64,000 nt of DNA. Source: an uncultured Bacteroidales bacterium. GTDB lineage: Bacteria; Bacteroidota; Bacteroidia; Bacteroidales; P3. Below, in pieces: positions 42,393 to 51,957 of the stretch. The notes beneath the pieces are model-generated. The model did no database searches. It saw only the letters and a list, made by a program, of their open reading frames with translations, and was not told where the DNA came from. The DNA lies in assembly GCA_905234665.1 (NCBI GenBank), contig CAJOIV010000023.1, positions 1-64,000 on the forward strand, in the 5' to 3' direction. How positions within the stretch are numbered: position 1 is the stretch's first letter; the number at the start of each line of letters is the position of its first letter. The position numbers and the translations under genes are program-made.

Positions 42393-44822
42393 TTATTTTA
42401 CAGCTTTCTCGCTGCGCATCTTGTAGAAGGAGCGGTAGACAAAGTAGAGGGCCACGGCGATGAAGGCGATGCCGAACCAGGGGGCGAGGGTGCGGAAACC
42501 GTCGCTGATGGCAATCTCCATAGCCAACAGGCCGAAGAGGGTGGTGAACTTGATGATGGGGTTCAGGGCCACGGACGAGGTGTCCTTGAAGGGGTCGCCC
42601 ACGGTGTCGCCCACAACGCTGGCGTCATGCAGCTCGGTGCCTTTGGCCTGCATGTCGACCTCGACAACCTTCTTGGCGTTGTCCCACGCGCCGCCGGCGT
42701 TGGCCATGAAGACGGCCTGGAAAAGGCCGAAGACGGCGATGGAGATGAGGTAGGAGATGAAGAGGCATACGGGAGCGTTGTCGGGAGTGCCGTCAGCAGC
42801 AGTGCCGGGGGCGCTGAAGCAGGCGATGCCCAAGGCGAAGCAGAAGATGGCGATGAAGATGTTGATCATGCCCTTCTGTGCGTAGTCGGTGCAAATCTTG
42901 ACCACCTCCTGCGAGTTGGCTGTGTCGGCCTTCTTGGGAGCGTTGGGGTCAAGTTTGATGTGGTTTTTGATGAACTGCACGGCACGGTTGGCACCCACGG
43001 TGACAGCCTGCATTGAGGCACCCGTGAACCAGAAAATGACGCAGCCGCCCAGGATGAAGCCGAGGATGCTGTAGGGGTTGAGGAGGTTGAGGACGCTGGC
43101 GGGGTCGATGCCAAGAGCCTTCTGGATAAGCAGGATGAGGCTGAATATCATCGTCGTGGCACCCACCACGGCGGTGCCGATGAGCACGGGCTTGGCAGTG
43201 GCCTTGAAGGTGTTGCCTGCGCCGTCGTTGGCCTCAAGATAGTATTTCGCCTTCTCAAAGTCGGGCGTGAAACCGAACTGCTCCTTCACCTCGCGGGTGG
43301 TCTTCTCAATGTCGTCCTCGATGAGTGAGAGTTCATAGACGCTCTGGGCGTTGTCGGTGACGGGACCGTAGCTGTCGACGGCGATGGTCACGGGACCCAT
43401 GCCCAGCATGCCGAAGGCCACGAGGCCGAAGGCGAAGATGCTGTAGTAGACGCCGAAGACGTCGCCCAGTCCGAAGGCCGAGGAGGCCAGGTAGGCGATA
43501 AGCATCAGCACCACAAAGACCATGCCGGTCCAGAAGGCACCCATATTGCCTGCCACCAGACCCGAAAGTATATTGAGGGAGGCGCCACCCTGCTCGGAGG
43601 CGGTGACCACTTCCTTGACATGCTTCGAGGTGGGAGAGGTGAAGAGCTTGGTGAATTCGGGGATGAGGGCTGCGCCCAGTGTGCCGCAGCTGATGATGAT
43701 GCTCAAGGCGAGCCAATAGCCGCCGCCCAGGCCCTGCAGCAGGAAATAGCTGGCGCAGAAGGTGCCGATGATGCTGAGGATGGAGGTTATCCAGACGAGG
43801 CTGGTGAGGGGCTTCTCGAAGTCGAGGCTGTCGGCGCGGCCATATCGTGCTTTGGCGAGGGCGCCGTTGATATAATAGGCAAGCACGGAGGCCACGATGC
43901 CGAGGATACGCATGACAAATATCCAGACGAGGAGTTGCACCTGCATGGAGGGCTCGGGGACAGCCAGGAGGATGAAACTCACAAGGGCCACGCCCGTGAC
44001 GCCGTAAGTCTCGAAACCGTCAGCTGTGGGTCCGATGCTGTCGCCGGCATTGTCGCCAGTGCAGTCGGCAATGACACCCGGATTGCGCGGGTCGTCCTCG
44101 CCGATTTTGAAGACCACTTTCATCAGGTCGCTGCCGATGTCGGCAATCTTGGTGAAGATGCCACCGGCGATACGCAGGGCCGAGGCGCCGAGGCTCTCGC
44201 CGATGGCGAAGCCGATGAAGCAGCTGCCTGCCAGATTCTCAGGCATGAAGAGGAGGATGGTGAGCATCAGCACCAGCTCCACACAGATAAGGACAATACC
44301 GATGCTCATACCCGCGCGCAGGGGGATATTGAGCAGGTCGAGGGGCTTTCTCCTCAGCGAGGCGAAAGCCATGCGGGCATTGGCGTAGGTGTTCATCCTG
44401 ACGCCGAACCAGGCCACGCCGTAGCTGCCAAGGATGCCGATGACGGTCCAAGCAAGCACCAGGCAGACAGAGCCCCACGCCATATCCGACAGGACTCCGA
44501 AATACAGCGCGATGGCTGCGCCGATGAAGGCGAAGAGGATGACAAGGAAACGGCCTTGGCGTTTGAGGTATGTAGAGCAAGTCTTGAAAATGACCTCGCC
44601 GATTTCAAGCATCGACTGGTGGGCTTTCAACTTGCGCACCTTGCCAAACTGCCAGAAGCCAAAGAGCAGGCCCAACACCACCACTGCAAAGCCCCAGTAG
44701 AGTATTTGGGTCCCGGGATCGTTGGCAAAGCCTGCAGGCATTTCCAGGTCCGCCTCGCTCGCAAAGGTGAGGAGAGGCAGCAACATGGAACTGATGAGAA
44801 TCGATAACTTTTTCATAGACAT
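42393..44822 (-). CDS. hppA: Membrane-bound ion-pumping pyrophosphatase
   Basis: 809 residues from ATG 44822 (44816 is also possible; a frame from 44882 starts upstream of the promoter and is rejected). About 16 membrane helices. It couples PPi hydrolysis to H+ or Na+ export. The active-site loop reads DDPRNPGVIADCTGDNAGD near residue 230, versus the common DDPRNPATIADNVGDNVGD, and the following helix retains D..G/S residues. The segment AGNTFKATAKPVLIG appears to place Lys where K+-independent enzymes have it, which suggests the K+-independent type. The N-terminal 35 residues look like a signal peptide or first helix (ILISSMLLPLLTFAS). Helps save ATP in fermenters. Confidence 0.93.
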   Translation of the reverse strand: MSMKKLSILISSMLLPLLTFASEADLEMPAGFANDPGTQILYWGFAVVVLGLLFGFWQFGKVRKLKAHQSMLEIGEVIFKTCSTYLKRQGRFLVILFAFIGAAIALYFGVLSDMAWGSVCLVLAWTVIGILGSYGVAWFGVRMNTYANARMAFASLRRKPLDLLNIPLRAGMSIGIVLICVELVLMLTILLFMPENLAGSCFIGFAIGESLGASALRIAGGIFTKIADIGSDLMKVVFKIGEDDPRNPGVIADCTGDNAGDSIGPTADGFETYGVTGVALVSFILLAVPEPSMQVQLLVWIFVMRILGIVASVLAYYINGALAKARYGRADSLDFEKPLTSLVWITSILSIIGTFCASYFLLQGLGGGYWLALSIIISCGTLGAALIPEFTKLFTSPTSKHVKEVVTASEQGGASLNILSGLVAGNMGAFWTGMVFVVLMLIAYLASSAFGLGDVFGVYYSIFAFGLVAFGMLGMGPVTIAVDSYGPVTDNAQSVYELSLIEDDIEKTTREVKEQFGFTPDFEKAKYYLEANDGAGNTFKATAKPVLIGTAVVGATTMIFSLILLIQKALGIDPASVLNLLNPYSILGFILGGCVIFWFTGASMQAVTVGANRAVQFIKNHIKLDPNAPKKADTANSQEVVKICTDYAQKGMINIFIAIFCFALGIACFSAPGTAADGTPDNAPVCLFISYLISIAVFGLFQAVFMANAGGAWDNAKKVVEVDMQAKGTELHDASVVGDTVGDPFKDTSSVALNPIIKFTTLFGLLAMEIAISDGFRTLAPWFGIAFIAVALYFVYRSFYKMRSEKAVK

Positions 44823-44857
44823 TAGTTTTAGTCGATACTTAGTTAGTGTAAAAGATT

Positions 44858-44867
44858 TGCAAAGATA
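44858..44867 (-). promoter_or_regulatory. -7 promoter element for hppA (TATCTTTGCA)
   Basis: Minus-strand TATCTTTGCA preceded by GAAAAAAGTG. It decides against the upstream ATG at 44882. Confidence 0.78.
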
Positions 44868-44879
44868 CACTTTTTTCTC

Positions 44880-44914
44880 CAACTTTCAACTTTCAACCCT
44901 CAACTTTCAACTTT
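44880..44914. repeat. CAACTTT heptamer array
   Basis: Five tandem copies of CAACTTT (one is CAACCCT) placed exactly between the divergent hppA and argS promoters. The same heptamer recurs at 53421-53452 inside a gene and at 56268-56291 (reverse strand). Confidence 0.8.
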
Positions 44915-44920
44915 TTTTTG

Positions 44921-44930
44921 TATCTTTGCA
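44921..44930 (+). promoter_or_regulatory. -7 promoter element for argS (TATCTTTGCA)
   Basis: TATCTTTGCA preceded by a T-run and G, about 46 bases before ATG 44976. Confidence 0.78.
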
Positions 44931-44975
44931 TCCGTTTTCCGACATGTCACAACCCAGCATAACACACTACAGAAC

Positions 44976-46757
44976 ATGATAGAACAGACCCTTCAATGTG
45001 CCGTTGCGGCCGCCCTCAAAGAACTATATAATTATGATTGCACCCCGGAAAGCGTCGTCCTGCAGACCACCAAGAAAGAGTTCGCGGGCGATTACACCGT
45101 TGTTGTGTTCCCTTACGTGAAAGCAGCCCGCAAGGCGCCCGAACAGGTGGCCAACGACCTCGGTGCAGCCATCAAGGAGCACGTGCCTGAGGTGGCGGAC
45201 TTCAACGTCGTGAAGGGATTCCTCAATCTGTCGGTCTCCGATGCCTACTGGGCCAAGTTCGTCGGCGACATCGCCGGCGATGAACATTTCGGTCTCAAAG
45301 CCGCGTCGCCTGATGCCAAGCCTGTGGTGGTGGAATACTCTTCGCCCAACACAAACAAGCCATTGCACCTGGGCCACATCCGCAACAATCTCCTTGGATG
45401 GTCCGTCAGCCAGCTCCTCGCCGCCAACGGCGCCAACGTCAAGAAGGTCAACCTCGTCAACGACCGCGGCATCCACATCTGCAAGTCGATGCTGGCGTGG
45501 AAACTCTATGGCAACGGCGAGACTCCCGAGAACACCGGCATCAAGGGCGACCACCTTGTGGGCAACTACTATGTGGAGTTCGACAAACACTACAAGGCCG
45601 AAGTCAAGGAGCTCATGGAGAAAGGCATGGAAGAGGAAGAGGCCAAGAAACAGGCCCCTCTCATGCAGGAAGCGCAACGCATGCTCAAACGTTGGGAGGA
45701 AGACGACAAGGAAATCCGCGACCTCTGGGGGATGATGAACGGATGGGTCTATGCCGGTTTCGACGAGACCTACCGCAAGATGGGCGTCTCCTTCGACAAG
45801 ATTTATTACGAATCCAACACCTACCTGCTCGGCAAGGAACTCGTCCAGAGGGGTCTTGACATGGGCGTCTTCTACCGCCGGGCCGATGGGGCCGTCTGCT
45901 GTGACCTCACCTCCGACGGATTGGACCAGAAGGTGCTCCTCCGCAGCGACGGCACCAGCGTCTATATGACCCAGGACCTCGGCACCGCGCAGCTGCGCCA
46001 CAATGAGTTCGACGCCGAGAGGCTTATCTATGTCGTGGGCAACGAGCAGGACTATCACTTCAAGGTCCTCAAGCTTGTCCTCGGCAAGCTCGGCTTCGAC
46101 TGGGCCGACAAGGTCTACCATCTTTCCTACGGCATGGTCGAACTGCCTTCGGGCAAGATGAAGAGCCGTGAGGGCACCGTGGTCGATGCCGACGACCTCA
46201 TCGCCGAGATGGAGGAGACCGCTGCCGAAATGAGCCGCAGCCACGGCAAGAACGACGATATGCCGGAGGAGGAGCAAAAGGCTCTCTACCACATGCTTGC
46301 CCTCGGTGCCTTAAAGTATTTTATACTCAAGGTCGACCCCACCAAGAACATGCTCTTCAACCCCGCCGAGAGCATCGACTTCAACGGCAACACGGGACCC
46401 TTCATCCAGTACACCCACGCCCGCATCCGCAGCATCGTCCGCAAAGCGCCCGGTGTCCGGGCCGACATTCAATCCGGCATCCCGTCTCTCTCCGACAAAG
46501 AGCGTGCGGTCATCAAATGTCTCCACGACATGCCCGGCACCATCCAGGCCGCGGCCGAGAATTTCAGCCCCGCAATGATTGCCAACTACGCCTACGACCT
46601 CGCCAAAGCCTTCAATAGTTTCTACCAGGATACCCCCATCCTCCGCGATGAGAACGCCGACCTCAAGGCGTTCCGCGTCCAGCTCTGCGCCGTCGTGGCC
46701 CAAGCCCTGAAAAATACCATGATGATTCTCGGCATCGAAGTGCCTGAAAGAATGTAA
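44976..46757 (+). CDS. argS: Arginine--tRNA ligase
   Basis: 593 residues, class I aminoacyl-tRNA synthetase. Domain order: N-terminal additional domain (about 1-110, binds the tRNA D-loop), catalytic Rossmann domain with the HIGH motif as HLGH in NKPLHLGHIRNNLLG (near residue 130), a KMSK-like GKMKSREGTVVD near 390, and the DALR-type anticodon-binding domain at the C-terminus (YDLAKAFNSFYQDTPIL, ending ALKNTMMILGIEVPERM). All normal for the family. It is followed 5 bases later by the thioesterase gene, so the two form an operon. Confidence 0.97.
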   Translation: MIEQTLQCAVAAALKELYNYDCTPESVVLQTTKKEFAGDYTVVVFPYVKAARKAPEQVANDLGAAIKEHVPEVADFNVVKGFLNLSVSDAYWAKFVGDIAGDEHFGLKAASPDAKPVVVEYSSPNTNKPLHLGHIRNNLLGWSVSQLLAANGANVKKVNLVNDRGIHICKSMLAWKLYGNGETPENTGIKGDHLVGNYYVEFDKHYKAEVKELMEKGMEEEEAKKQAPLMQEAQRMLKRWEEDDKEIRDLWGMMNGWVYAGFDETYRKMGVSFDKIYYESNTYLLGKELVQRGLDMGVFYRRADGAVCCDLTSDGLDQKVLLRSDGTSVYMTQDLGTAQLRHNEFDAERLIYVVGNEQDYHFKVLKLVLGKLGFDWADKVYHLSYGMVELPSGKMKSREGTVVDADDLIAEMEETAAEMSRSHGKNDDMPEEEQKALYHMLALGALKYFILKVDPTKNMLFNPAESIDFNGNTGPFIQYTHARIRSIVRKAPGVRADIQSGIPSLSDKERAVIKCLHDMPGTIQAAAENFSPAMIANYAYDLAKAFNSFYQDTPILRDENADLKAFRVQLCAVVAQALKNTMMILGIEVPERM

Positions 46758-46762
46758 TCCGT

Positions 46763-47488
46763 ATGTTTTATTCCCTCAAAACCACCATCCCCAACTACCT
46801 CTGCGACCGCCACGACACCCTCTCCATGTGGGGGCTGGCACGCATCTTCCAGGAGGCCGCCGACCAGCATTCCGCCTCTTCGGGCATCGGATTCGCCCAA
46901 CTGAGCCAGGACAACAAAGCATGGGTCCTCAGCCGTGTATATTATAAGGTAGAACGGTTGCCGAGGGAAGGGGAGGAGGTGACCATCACCACATGGTCGC
47001 GCGGCACCGACGGCCTTTTCGCCTTCCGCGAGTATACCCTCTGCGCCGCCGACGGCACACGCCTGGTCTCGGGTTCTTCCTATTGGGTTATTATCAACTA
47101 TTTGGAACGCAAGGCCGTCCGCATGCACGACCTCATGGACGGGTTCGAGTATCATCCCGACCTCGCCACCGACCGCGAGACACTCAGCCGCGTCCGAGTC
47201 CCGCGTCAGGCAACAGAGCCGCAGGCCGTCGACCAGTTCCATGTCAAGCCCTCGATGCTCGACCACAACAACCACGTCAACAACGCCGAGTACATCAAGT
47301 GGGTCTTCGACAATCTCGCGCCCGACACGCTCAAGGACACGCACAGAGATTTCCGTTTCATCATCGAATATTTCCAGGAAACGCCGCCCGACGACACCGT
47401 CTCAGTTTTCCGTATTCCGACCGACGGTGCTACTTATTTCCAAATAGCCAATTCTCGTTCAGTTGCCGTCACCGCTGTATTAGAATAG
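46763..47488 (+). CDS. Acyl-ACP thioesterase, FatA/FatB-type
   Basis: 241 residues, double hotdog fold. Releases fatty acids from acyl-carrier protein. N-terminal hotdog: MWGLARIFQEAADQHSASSG (about 28-47) and RVYYKVERLPREGEEVTITT; second hotdog: MLDHNNHVNNAEYIKWVFDN near residue 170, which contains the conserved Asn-His pair of the active site; the usual third catalytic position lies in the C-terminal part (RFIIEYFQET). Length matches bacterial relatives. Cotranscribed with argS. A repeat element with a hairpin follows the stop. Confidence 0.9.
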   Translation: MFYSLKTTIPNYLCDRHDTLSMWGLARIFQEAADQHSASSGIGFAQLSQDNKAWVLSRVYYKVERLPREGEEVTITTWSRGTDGLFAFREYTLCAADGTRLVSGSSYWVIINYLERKAVRMHDLMDGFEYHPDLATDRETLSRVRVPRQATEPQAVDQFHVKPSMLDHNNHVNNAEYIKWVFDNLAPDTLKDTHRDFRFIIEYFQETPPDDTVSVFRIPTDGATYFQIANSRSVAVTAVLE

Positions 47489-47490
47489 TG

Positions 47491-47555
47491 ACGCGGCAGC
47501 CAGCTGCTCCCCTAAGTTAGGGGAGCTGTCAGCTTTGCTGACTGAGGAGTGTGTT
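47491..47555 (+). repeat. Hairpin repeat with CTCCCCTAAGTTAGGGGAG, copy 1
   Basis: Order: GCGGCAGC core (47493-47500), palindrome CTCCCCTAAGTTAGGGGAG, second hairpin GTCAGC-TTT-GCTGAC, end GAGGAGTGTGTT. It lies between convergent genes. Copies 2 and 3 are at 56291-56352 and 53301-53375. Confidence 0.85.
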
Positions 47556-47620
47556 CTTAACCTATAATCACTCTTTACTTAACATAACATGGATACTCGG
47601 TCAGTCGGGGCGCAAAGAAA

Positions 47621-47648
47621 GAAGGCAGAGATTTGCGTCTCTGCCTTC
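47621..47648. terminator. Terminator hairpin
   Basis: Perfect 11-bp stem GAAGGCAGAGA with TTTGCG loop, flanked by A/T-rich sequence, between the convergent thioesterase and TPR genes. Confidence 0.8.
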
Positions 47649-47667
47649 AATATTTATGGAATGATGA

Positions 47668-48894
47668 TTAGTGCTGTGCAGCAGCGGCCTGGAGGGCGTC
47701 CATGCGGGCGTTGACGACTTTCAGCTCGTCATACATCTCCAGACGGGCGTAGACGTTCTTCAATGCGCCCAGGCAGCCGAACAGGTTGGAACGGTTGTAC
47801 GACTGCGTCTCGGCATCGAGCTTGTCGATGTACGCGATGGCGTTGTTGAAGTACGGGATGGCCTGACGCCAGAGGTCGAGGCACTCGTTGGTCAGCCGTG
47901 TGGCACCTTCCTCGTCTTCCAGGGGCAGCGCGTTGACGGCTTCGAGTTTGTCGATACCGTGGTTGTAGAGCATCTTGCCGAGGCCGTAGTTGGCCAGGAA
48001 CTGGTTGGGCTCCTCGGCAATGGACTGCTTATAGCTGGCTTCGGCACCGGCGAAGTTCTTGGCCGACTCCATCGTGGCACCTGCGGCGGCCAGCAGCTGG
48101 GCATGGACCTGAGTATTGCCCTCGGCGACCTTCAAGGCCTTCTGAATTTCTTCGTTACCCTTCTCCATGTCACCCATCAGCATGTAAGCCTCGGCCATCA
48201 TCATGTTGGCGTTGTAGTCCTCGGGGGCTGCCTTGGTGTAGTTCTGGGCCAGTTTGAGGGCGGCGTTGGTGTCCTTCTCATTGAGGTACATCTTGAAGAG
48301 CGTCTTGTAGACGAGGTTCTCTTTGGTCCTCATGCGCACCAGCGGCTTGAAGTATTTCTGGATGGCCTCGTTGTTCTGGGCGTTCATGGCGGCCCTGCCT
48401 GCCATCAGGTAGGCTTCGCCAACGAACTTCTTGTTGCCCGACTCGTTGAAGATCTGGATGGCCTGCTCGCAGAGAGCCATGCAGCTGTCCCACTGCTGGG
48501 CATTGATGGCGGCAAGTGACATGTTGAGGTACACGTTGGCCACATAGGAGAACACCTCGTTGATCTTGTCGGCATACTCCTTGTCGGTGTCAAGCTCCTT
48601 GCAGCGGAAGGCGGCGTCCTTGGCCTTGGTCAGCCAGTCGGGGTCGAGGTCTTTGAACTTCGACTTGGGGTTGCTCTGCTCGCCGCCGATCTGGGTGTAG
48701 ATGAGGCCGGCATAGTACCAGGTCTTGGCATCGTTCTTGGTGGCATCGTGCACGCAGGCCTTGTCGATGGCGGCCTTGGCCTTGTTGAGGTATCCGCGAC
48801 GCATGTCCTGGGCGGCGCTCTGGACGTTCAGTGTCTGTGCGGTGGCTGCTAAGCCGATGGCCACGAAGGCCATCATGAAAAATATCTTCTTCAT
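47668..48894 (-). CDS. Exported tetratricopeptide-repeat protein
   Basis: 408 residues. Signal peptide MKKIFFMMAFVAIGLAATAQ, then TPR-like helical repeats over most of the length (GYLNKAKAAIDKACVHDATK, AEAYMLMGDMEKGNEEIQ, NFAGAEASYKQSIAEEPNQF, NYGLGKMLYNHGIDKL). The pattern resembles the large periplasmic TPR proteins of Bacteroidota; no function can be assigned. It lies 76 bases after gyrA on the same strand with no clear promoter between them. The terminator at 47621-47648 follows. Confidence 0.85.
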   Translation of the reverse strand: MKKIFFMMAFVAIGLAATAQTLNVQSAAQDMRRGYLNKAKAAIDKACVHDATKNDAKTWYYAGLIYTQIGGEQSNPKSKFKDLDPDWLTKAKDAAFRCKELDTDKEYADKINEVFSYVANVYLNMSLAAINAQQWDSCMALCEQAIQIFNESGNKKFVGEAYLMAGRAAMNAQNNEAIQKYFKPLVRMRTKENLVYKTLFKMYLNEKDTNAALKLAQNYTKAAPEDYNANMMMAEAYMLMGDMEKGNEEIQKALKVAEGNTQVHAQLLAAAGATMESAKNFAGAEASYKQSIAEEPNQFLANYGLGKMLYNHGIDKLEAVNALPLEDEEGATRLTNECLDLWRQAIPYFNNAIAYIDKLDAETQSYNRSNLFGCLGALKNVYARLEMYDELKVVNARMDALQAAAAQH

Positions 48895-48970
48895 AGTGTT
48901 TGTTTGTTAGGTTTCTTGTTTGTTTGCTATTTTGTATCTGTTAGGGTCGGAAAATTGCATCCCCACTCCC

Positions 48971-51478
48971 CTACTCTTCCGATGGGGCAGGAGTCTCGCC
49001 CTCGGCAGGGGTCTCCGCGGCGGGCTCTTCCTCGTCGGAGGTGGGCACCTTGGTGATGGAGGCGATGTAGTCCTTGCCGCGCAGGTTGATGAGCTTGACG
49101 CCCTGGGTGTTGCGGCCCAGCACGCGCAAGTCGGCCACCTTCATGCGGATGGTGATGCCGGAGCGGTTGATGATCATCAGGTCTTCCTCGTCGCTGACGT
49201 TGGTGAGGGCCACGATGCCGCCGGTCTTGTCGGTCACCTTCATGGTCATCACGCCCTTGCCGCCGCGATGCGTCACGCGGTATTCGCTGAGGCTGGAGCG
49301 CTTGCCGAAGCCGTTCTCGCTGACCACCATCACGTCCTCCTCCTCATTGTTGGAGCAGAGCATGCTGATGACCGCGTCGTCCTCGCCTTCGAGGGTGATG
49401 CCCTTGACGCCCGAGGCGCCACGGCCCATCTCGCGGAACTCGTCCTCGGGACAGCGCACCACCTTGCCCTTCTTCGAGGCCAGCAGCAGCTCGCTCTTCC
49501 CGTCGGTGAGGCAGGCAGTGACCAGTTCGTCGCCCTCGCGGATGCCCACGGCGATGATGCCGTTGGTGCGCGGACGCGAATAGGCCTCCAGCGAGGTCTT
49601 CTTCACGATGCCGTTCTTGGTGCACATCACGATGTTGTGCTCCTTCAGGTACTCGGCGTCGGTCAGGTCCTTGACGTTGACGTATGCCTTCACCTTGTCG
49701 TCCGGCTCGATATTGATCATGTTGAGGATGGGACGGCCCTTGGTGTTCTTCTCGCCTTCCGGCACCTCGAAGGCGCGCATCCAGTAGCAGCGGCCCTTCT
49801 CGGTGAAGAACAGGAGGTAGTTGTGGTTGGTGCACATGAAGATATGCTCGACGAAGTCCTCGCTGCGCACCGAGCTGCCCTTCGAGCCCACGCCGCCGCG
49901 CGTCTGCGTGCGGTATTCGGCCAGGGGCGTGCGCTTCACGTAGCCCATGTGCGAGATGGTGATGACCACCTCGTCGTCGGGGATGGTGTCCTCGATGCGG
50001 AAGTTCGAGGCGTCGTATTTGATGCTCGTGCGGCGGTCGTCGCCGTATTTCTCGCGGATTTCCAGCAGCTCGCCCTTGATGACCTCGAAGAGCACTTTCT
50101 TGTCGCCGAGGATTTCCTTGCAGCGGGCGATGAAGCGCAGTTTCTCGTCGTATTCGTCCTGCAGCTTCTGGCGTTCCATGCCGGTGAGCTGGCGGAGGCG
50201 CATCTCGACGATGGCCTGGGCCTGCAGGTCGCTGAACTGCCAGCGGTCCATGAGTCCCTGGCGGGCCTCCTCGACGGTCTTCGAGGCGCGGATGAGGGCG
50301 ATAATCTCGTCGATGATGTCGATGGCGCGCAGGAAGCCCTCCAGCAGGTGGGCGCGCTTCTCGGCCTCGGCCATCTCGAACTGCGTGCGGCGCGTCACCA
50401 CGTCCTCGCGGTGTTCGACGAAGTTCTGGATGAGGTCCTTGAGGTTGAGGAGCATCGGGCGGCCATGCACCAGGGCGATGTTGTTGACGGCAAAGGAACT
50501 CTGCAGCTCGCTGAGCTGGAACAGCTTGTTGAGGATAACGTTGGGCACCACGTCGTTGCGCAGCACATACACCACACGGTAGCCGTCCTTGTCGCTCTCG
50601 TCGCGGATGTCGGTGATGCCGACAATCTTGCCCTCCTTCACCAGGTTGGCCTGGCGCTTGATCATCTCGCTCTTGTTGACGCCGTAAGGCACCGTGTGGG
50701 CCACGATGAGGTTATGTCCCTTGGGGTCCACCTCGATGCTGGTGTCGGCACGCAGGATGATAGTGCCGCGGCCGGTGTTGTAGGCGTCCTGGACACCCTT
50801 GTAGCCGTAGATGATGCCGCCGCCGGGGAAGTCGGGGGCCTTGACATACTGCATCAGCTCCTCGACGGTGATGTCGTTGTTGTCGATATAGGCGATGCAG
50901 CCGTCCAGCACCTCGCGCAGGTTGTGCGTGGGCATGTTGGTGGCCATGCCTACCGCGATGCCGTTGGAACCGTTGATGAGCAGGTTGGGGATGCGGGCGG
51001 GAAGCACCGTGGGCTCCTCGCGCTCGTTGGTGTAGGTGGGCATCATGTCGACGGTGTCTTTCTTGATGTCCGCCATCATCTCGTTGGCCAGCTGGGCCAT
51101 GCGGCATTCGGTGTAACGCATGGCGGCGGGGCTGTCGCCGTCCACACTGCCGAAGTTGCCCTGTCCGTCCACCAGCACGTAGCGCATGCTCCAGGGCTGC
51201 GCCATGCGGACCATGGCGTAGTACACCGACGAGTCGCCGTGCGGGTGGTACTGACCCAGCACCTCGCCGACCACCGTGGCCGACTTGCGGTAGGGGGTGT
51301 TGTAGAACATGCCCATGTCGTTCATCGCATACAGGATGCGGCGGTGCACCGGCTTGAAGCCGTCGCGGACATCGGGCAGCGCACGCGACACGATGACCGA
51401 CATCGCATAGTCGATGTAGGCCGTTTTCATGGTAGTTTCAATGTCTACGCGCGTGATTTTTTCGTTTTCAGAAACCAT
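48971..51478 (-). CDS. gyrA: DNA gyrase subunit A
   Basis: 835 residues. With GyrB it introduces negative supercoils. The catalytic tyrosine is Tyr122 in AAMRYTE, the quinolone region is [12 protein letters not shown] (residues 78-89, numbering identical to E. coli: Ser83 and Tyr87), and the C-terminal DNA-wrapping beta-pinwheel follows from about 500, with a GyrA-box-like [10 protein letters not shown] and later six-bladed repeats ([12 protein letters not shown]). The C-terminus is a short acidic, Glu/Pro-rich tail. GC-rich codons produce a 1017-codon spurious frame on the opposite strand. Confidence 0.96.
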   Translation of the reverse strand: MVSENEKITRVDIETTMKTAYIDYAMSVIVSRALPDVRDGFKPVHRRILYAMNDMGMFYNTPYRKSATVVGEVLGQYHPHGDSSVYYAMVRMAQPWSMRYVLVDGQGNFGSVDGDSPAAMRYTECRMAQLANEMMADIKKDTVDMMPTYTNEREEPTVLPARIPNLLINGSNGIAVGMATNMPTHNLREVLDGCIAYIDNNDITVEELMQYVKAPDFPGGGIIYGYKGVQDAYNTGRGTIILRADTSIEVDPKGHNLIVAHTVPYGVNKSEMIKRQANLVKEGKIVGITDIRDESDKDGYRVVYVLRNDVVPNVILNKLFQLSELQSSFAVNNIALVHGRPMLLNLKDLIQNFVEHREDVVTRRTQFEMAEAEKRAHLLEGFLRAIDIIDEIIALIRASKTVEEARQGLMDRWQFSDLQAQAIVEMRLRQLTGMERQKLQDEYDEKLRFIARCKEILGDKKVLFEVIKGELLEIREKYGDDRRTSIKYDASNFRIEDTIPDDEVVITISHMGYVKRTPLAEYRTQTRGGVGSKGSSVRSEDFVEHIFMCTNHNYLLFFTEKGRCYWMRAFEVPEGEKNTKGRPILNMINIEPDDKVKAYVNVKDLTDAEYLKEHNIVMCTKNGIVKKTSLEAYSRPRTNGIIAVGIREGDELVTACLTDGKSELLLASKKGKVVRCPEDEFREMGRGASGVKGITLEGEDDAVISMLCSNNEEEDVMVVSENGFGKRSSLSEYRVTHRGGKGVMTMKVTDKTGGIVALTNVSDEEDLMIINRSGITIRMKVADLRVLGRNTQGVKLINLRGKDYIASITKVPTSDEEEPAAETPAEGETPAPSEE

Positions 51479-51541
51479 CTCTTATATATATATTATTGTG
51501 TTACAAATATAAATGTAGAATCCCGTCGGAATTCCAAAATA

Positions 51542-51549
51542 CAAAAGTA
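51542..51549 (-). promoter_or_regulatory. -7 promoter element for gyrA (TACTTTTG)
   Basis: Minus-strand TACTTTTG preceded by an A-tract, about 65 bases before ATG 51478. Confidence 0.7.
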
Positions 51550-51806
51550 CGATTTTTTTTCCATTCCATCAACGCCTGCGGAGATTTTTCCCCACAATTA
51601 TCCCATTTTTTATCCACAGCCTGTTAAAAACCCTTCCCGACCCTTCGGCCAATCCTTTTCCCGCCCGCCCCCGATGCCCCGTCGGCCTCTCCCCTGCCCT
51701 CCCGCCATTCTCCCGCGCCCTGCCTGCCGCCTTCCGGTGCAAAATCAACAGAAACCAGCCTCCTTCGCCTTTGCTTGTGTTCTTCGTCCTGTCTCGGACA
51801 CCTCTT

Positions 51807-51847
51807 CTTCGCCTTTTCTTCGCTTTTTTAGCGAAGAAAAGGCGAAG
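51807..51847. repeat. Hairpin repeat (TTCGCCTTTTCTTCGC family), copy 2
   Basis: Perfect inverted repeat: CTTCGCCTTTTCTTCGC, a 7-base loop TTTTTTA, then its exact complement. Copy 1 is at 15194-15253. Confidence 0.85.
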
Positions 51848-51957
51848 ACACTCCGAACAACCCCACTCAACGAACTGTCCCACAAAACAATACAAAAGCA
51901 CCCACATGAAACCCCTCTGACTATCAGTCCTCAAGCCTCCGCCAGCCCGCCCCGAGC

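Noticed and set aside
44823-44882. Start of hppA at ATG 44882
   Set aside because: It lies upstream of the -7 promoter element at 44858-44867, so it would not be transcribed from that promoter.
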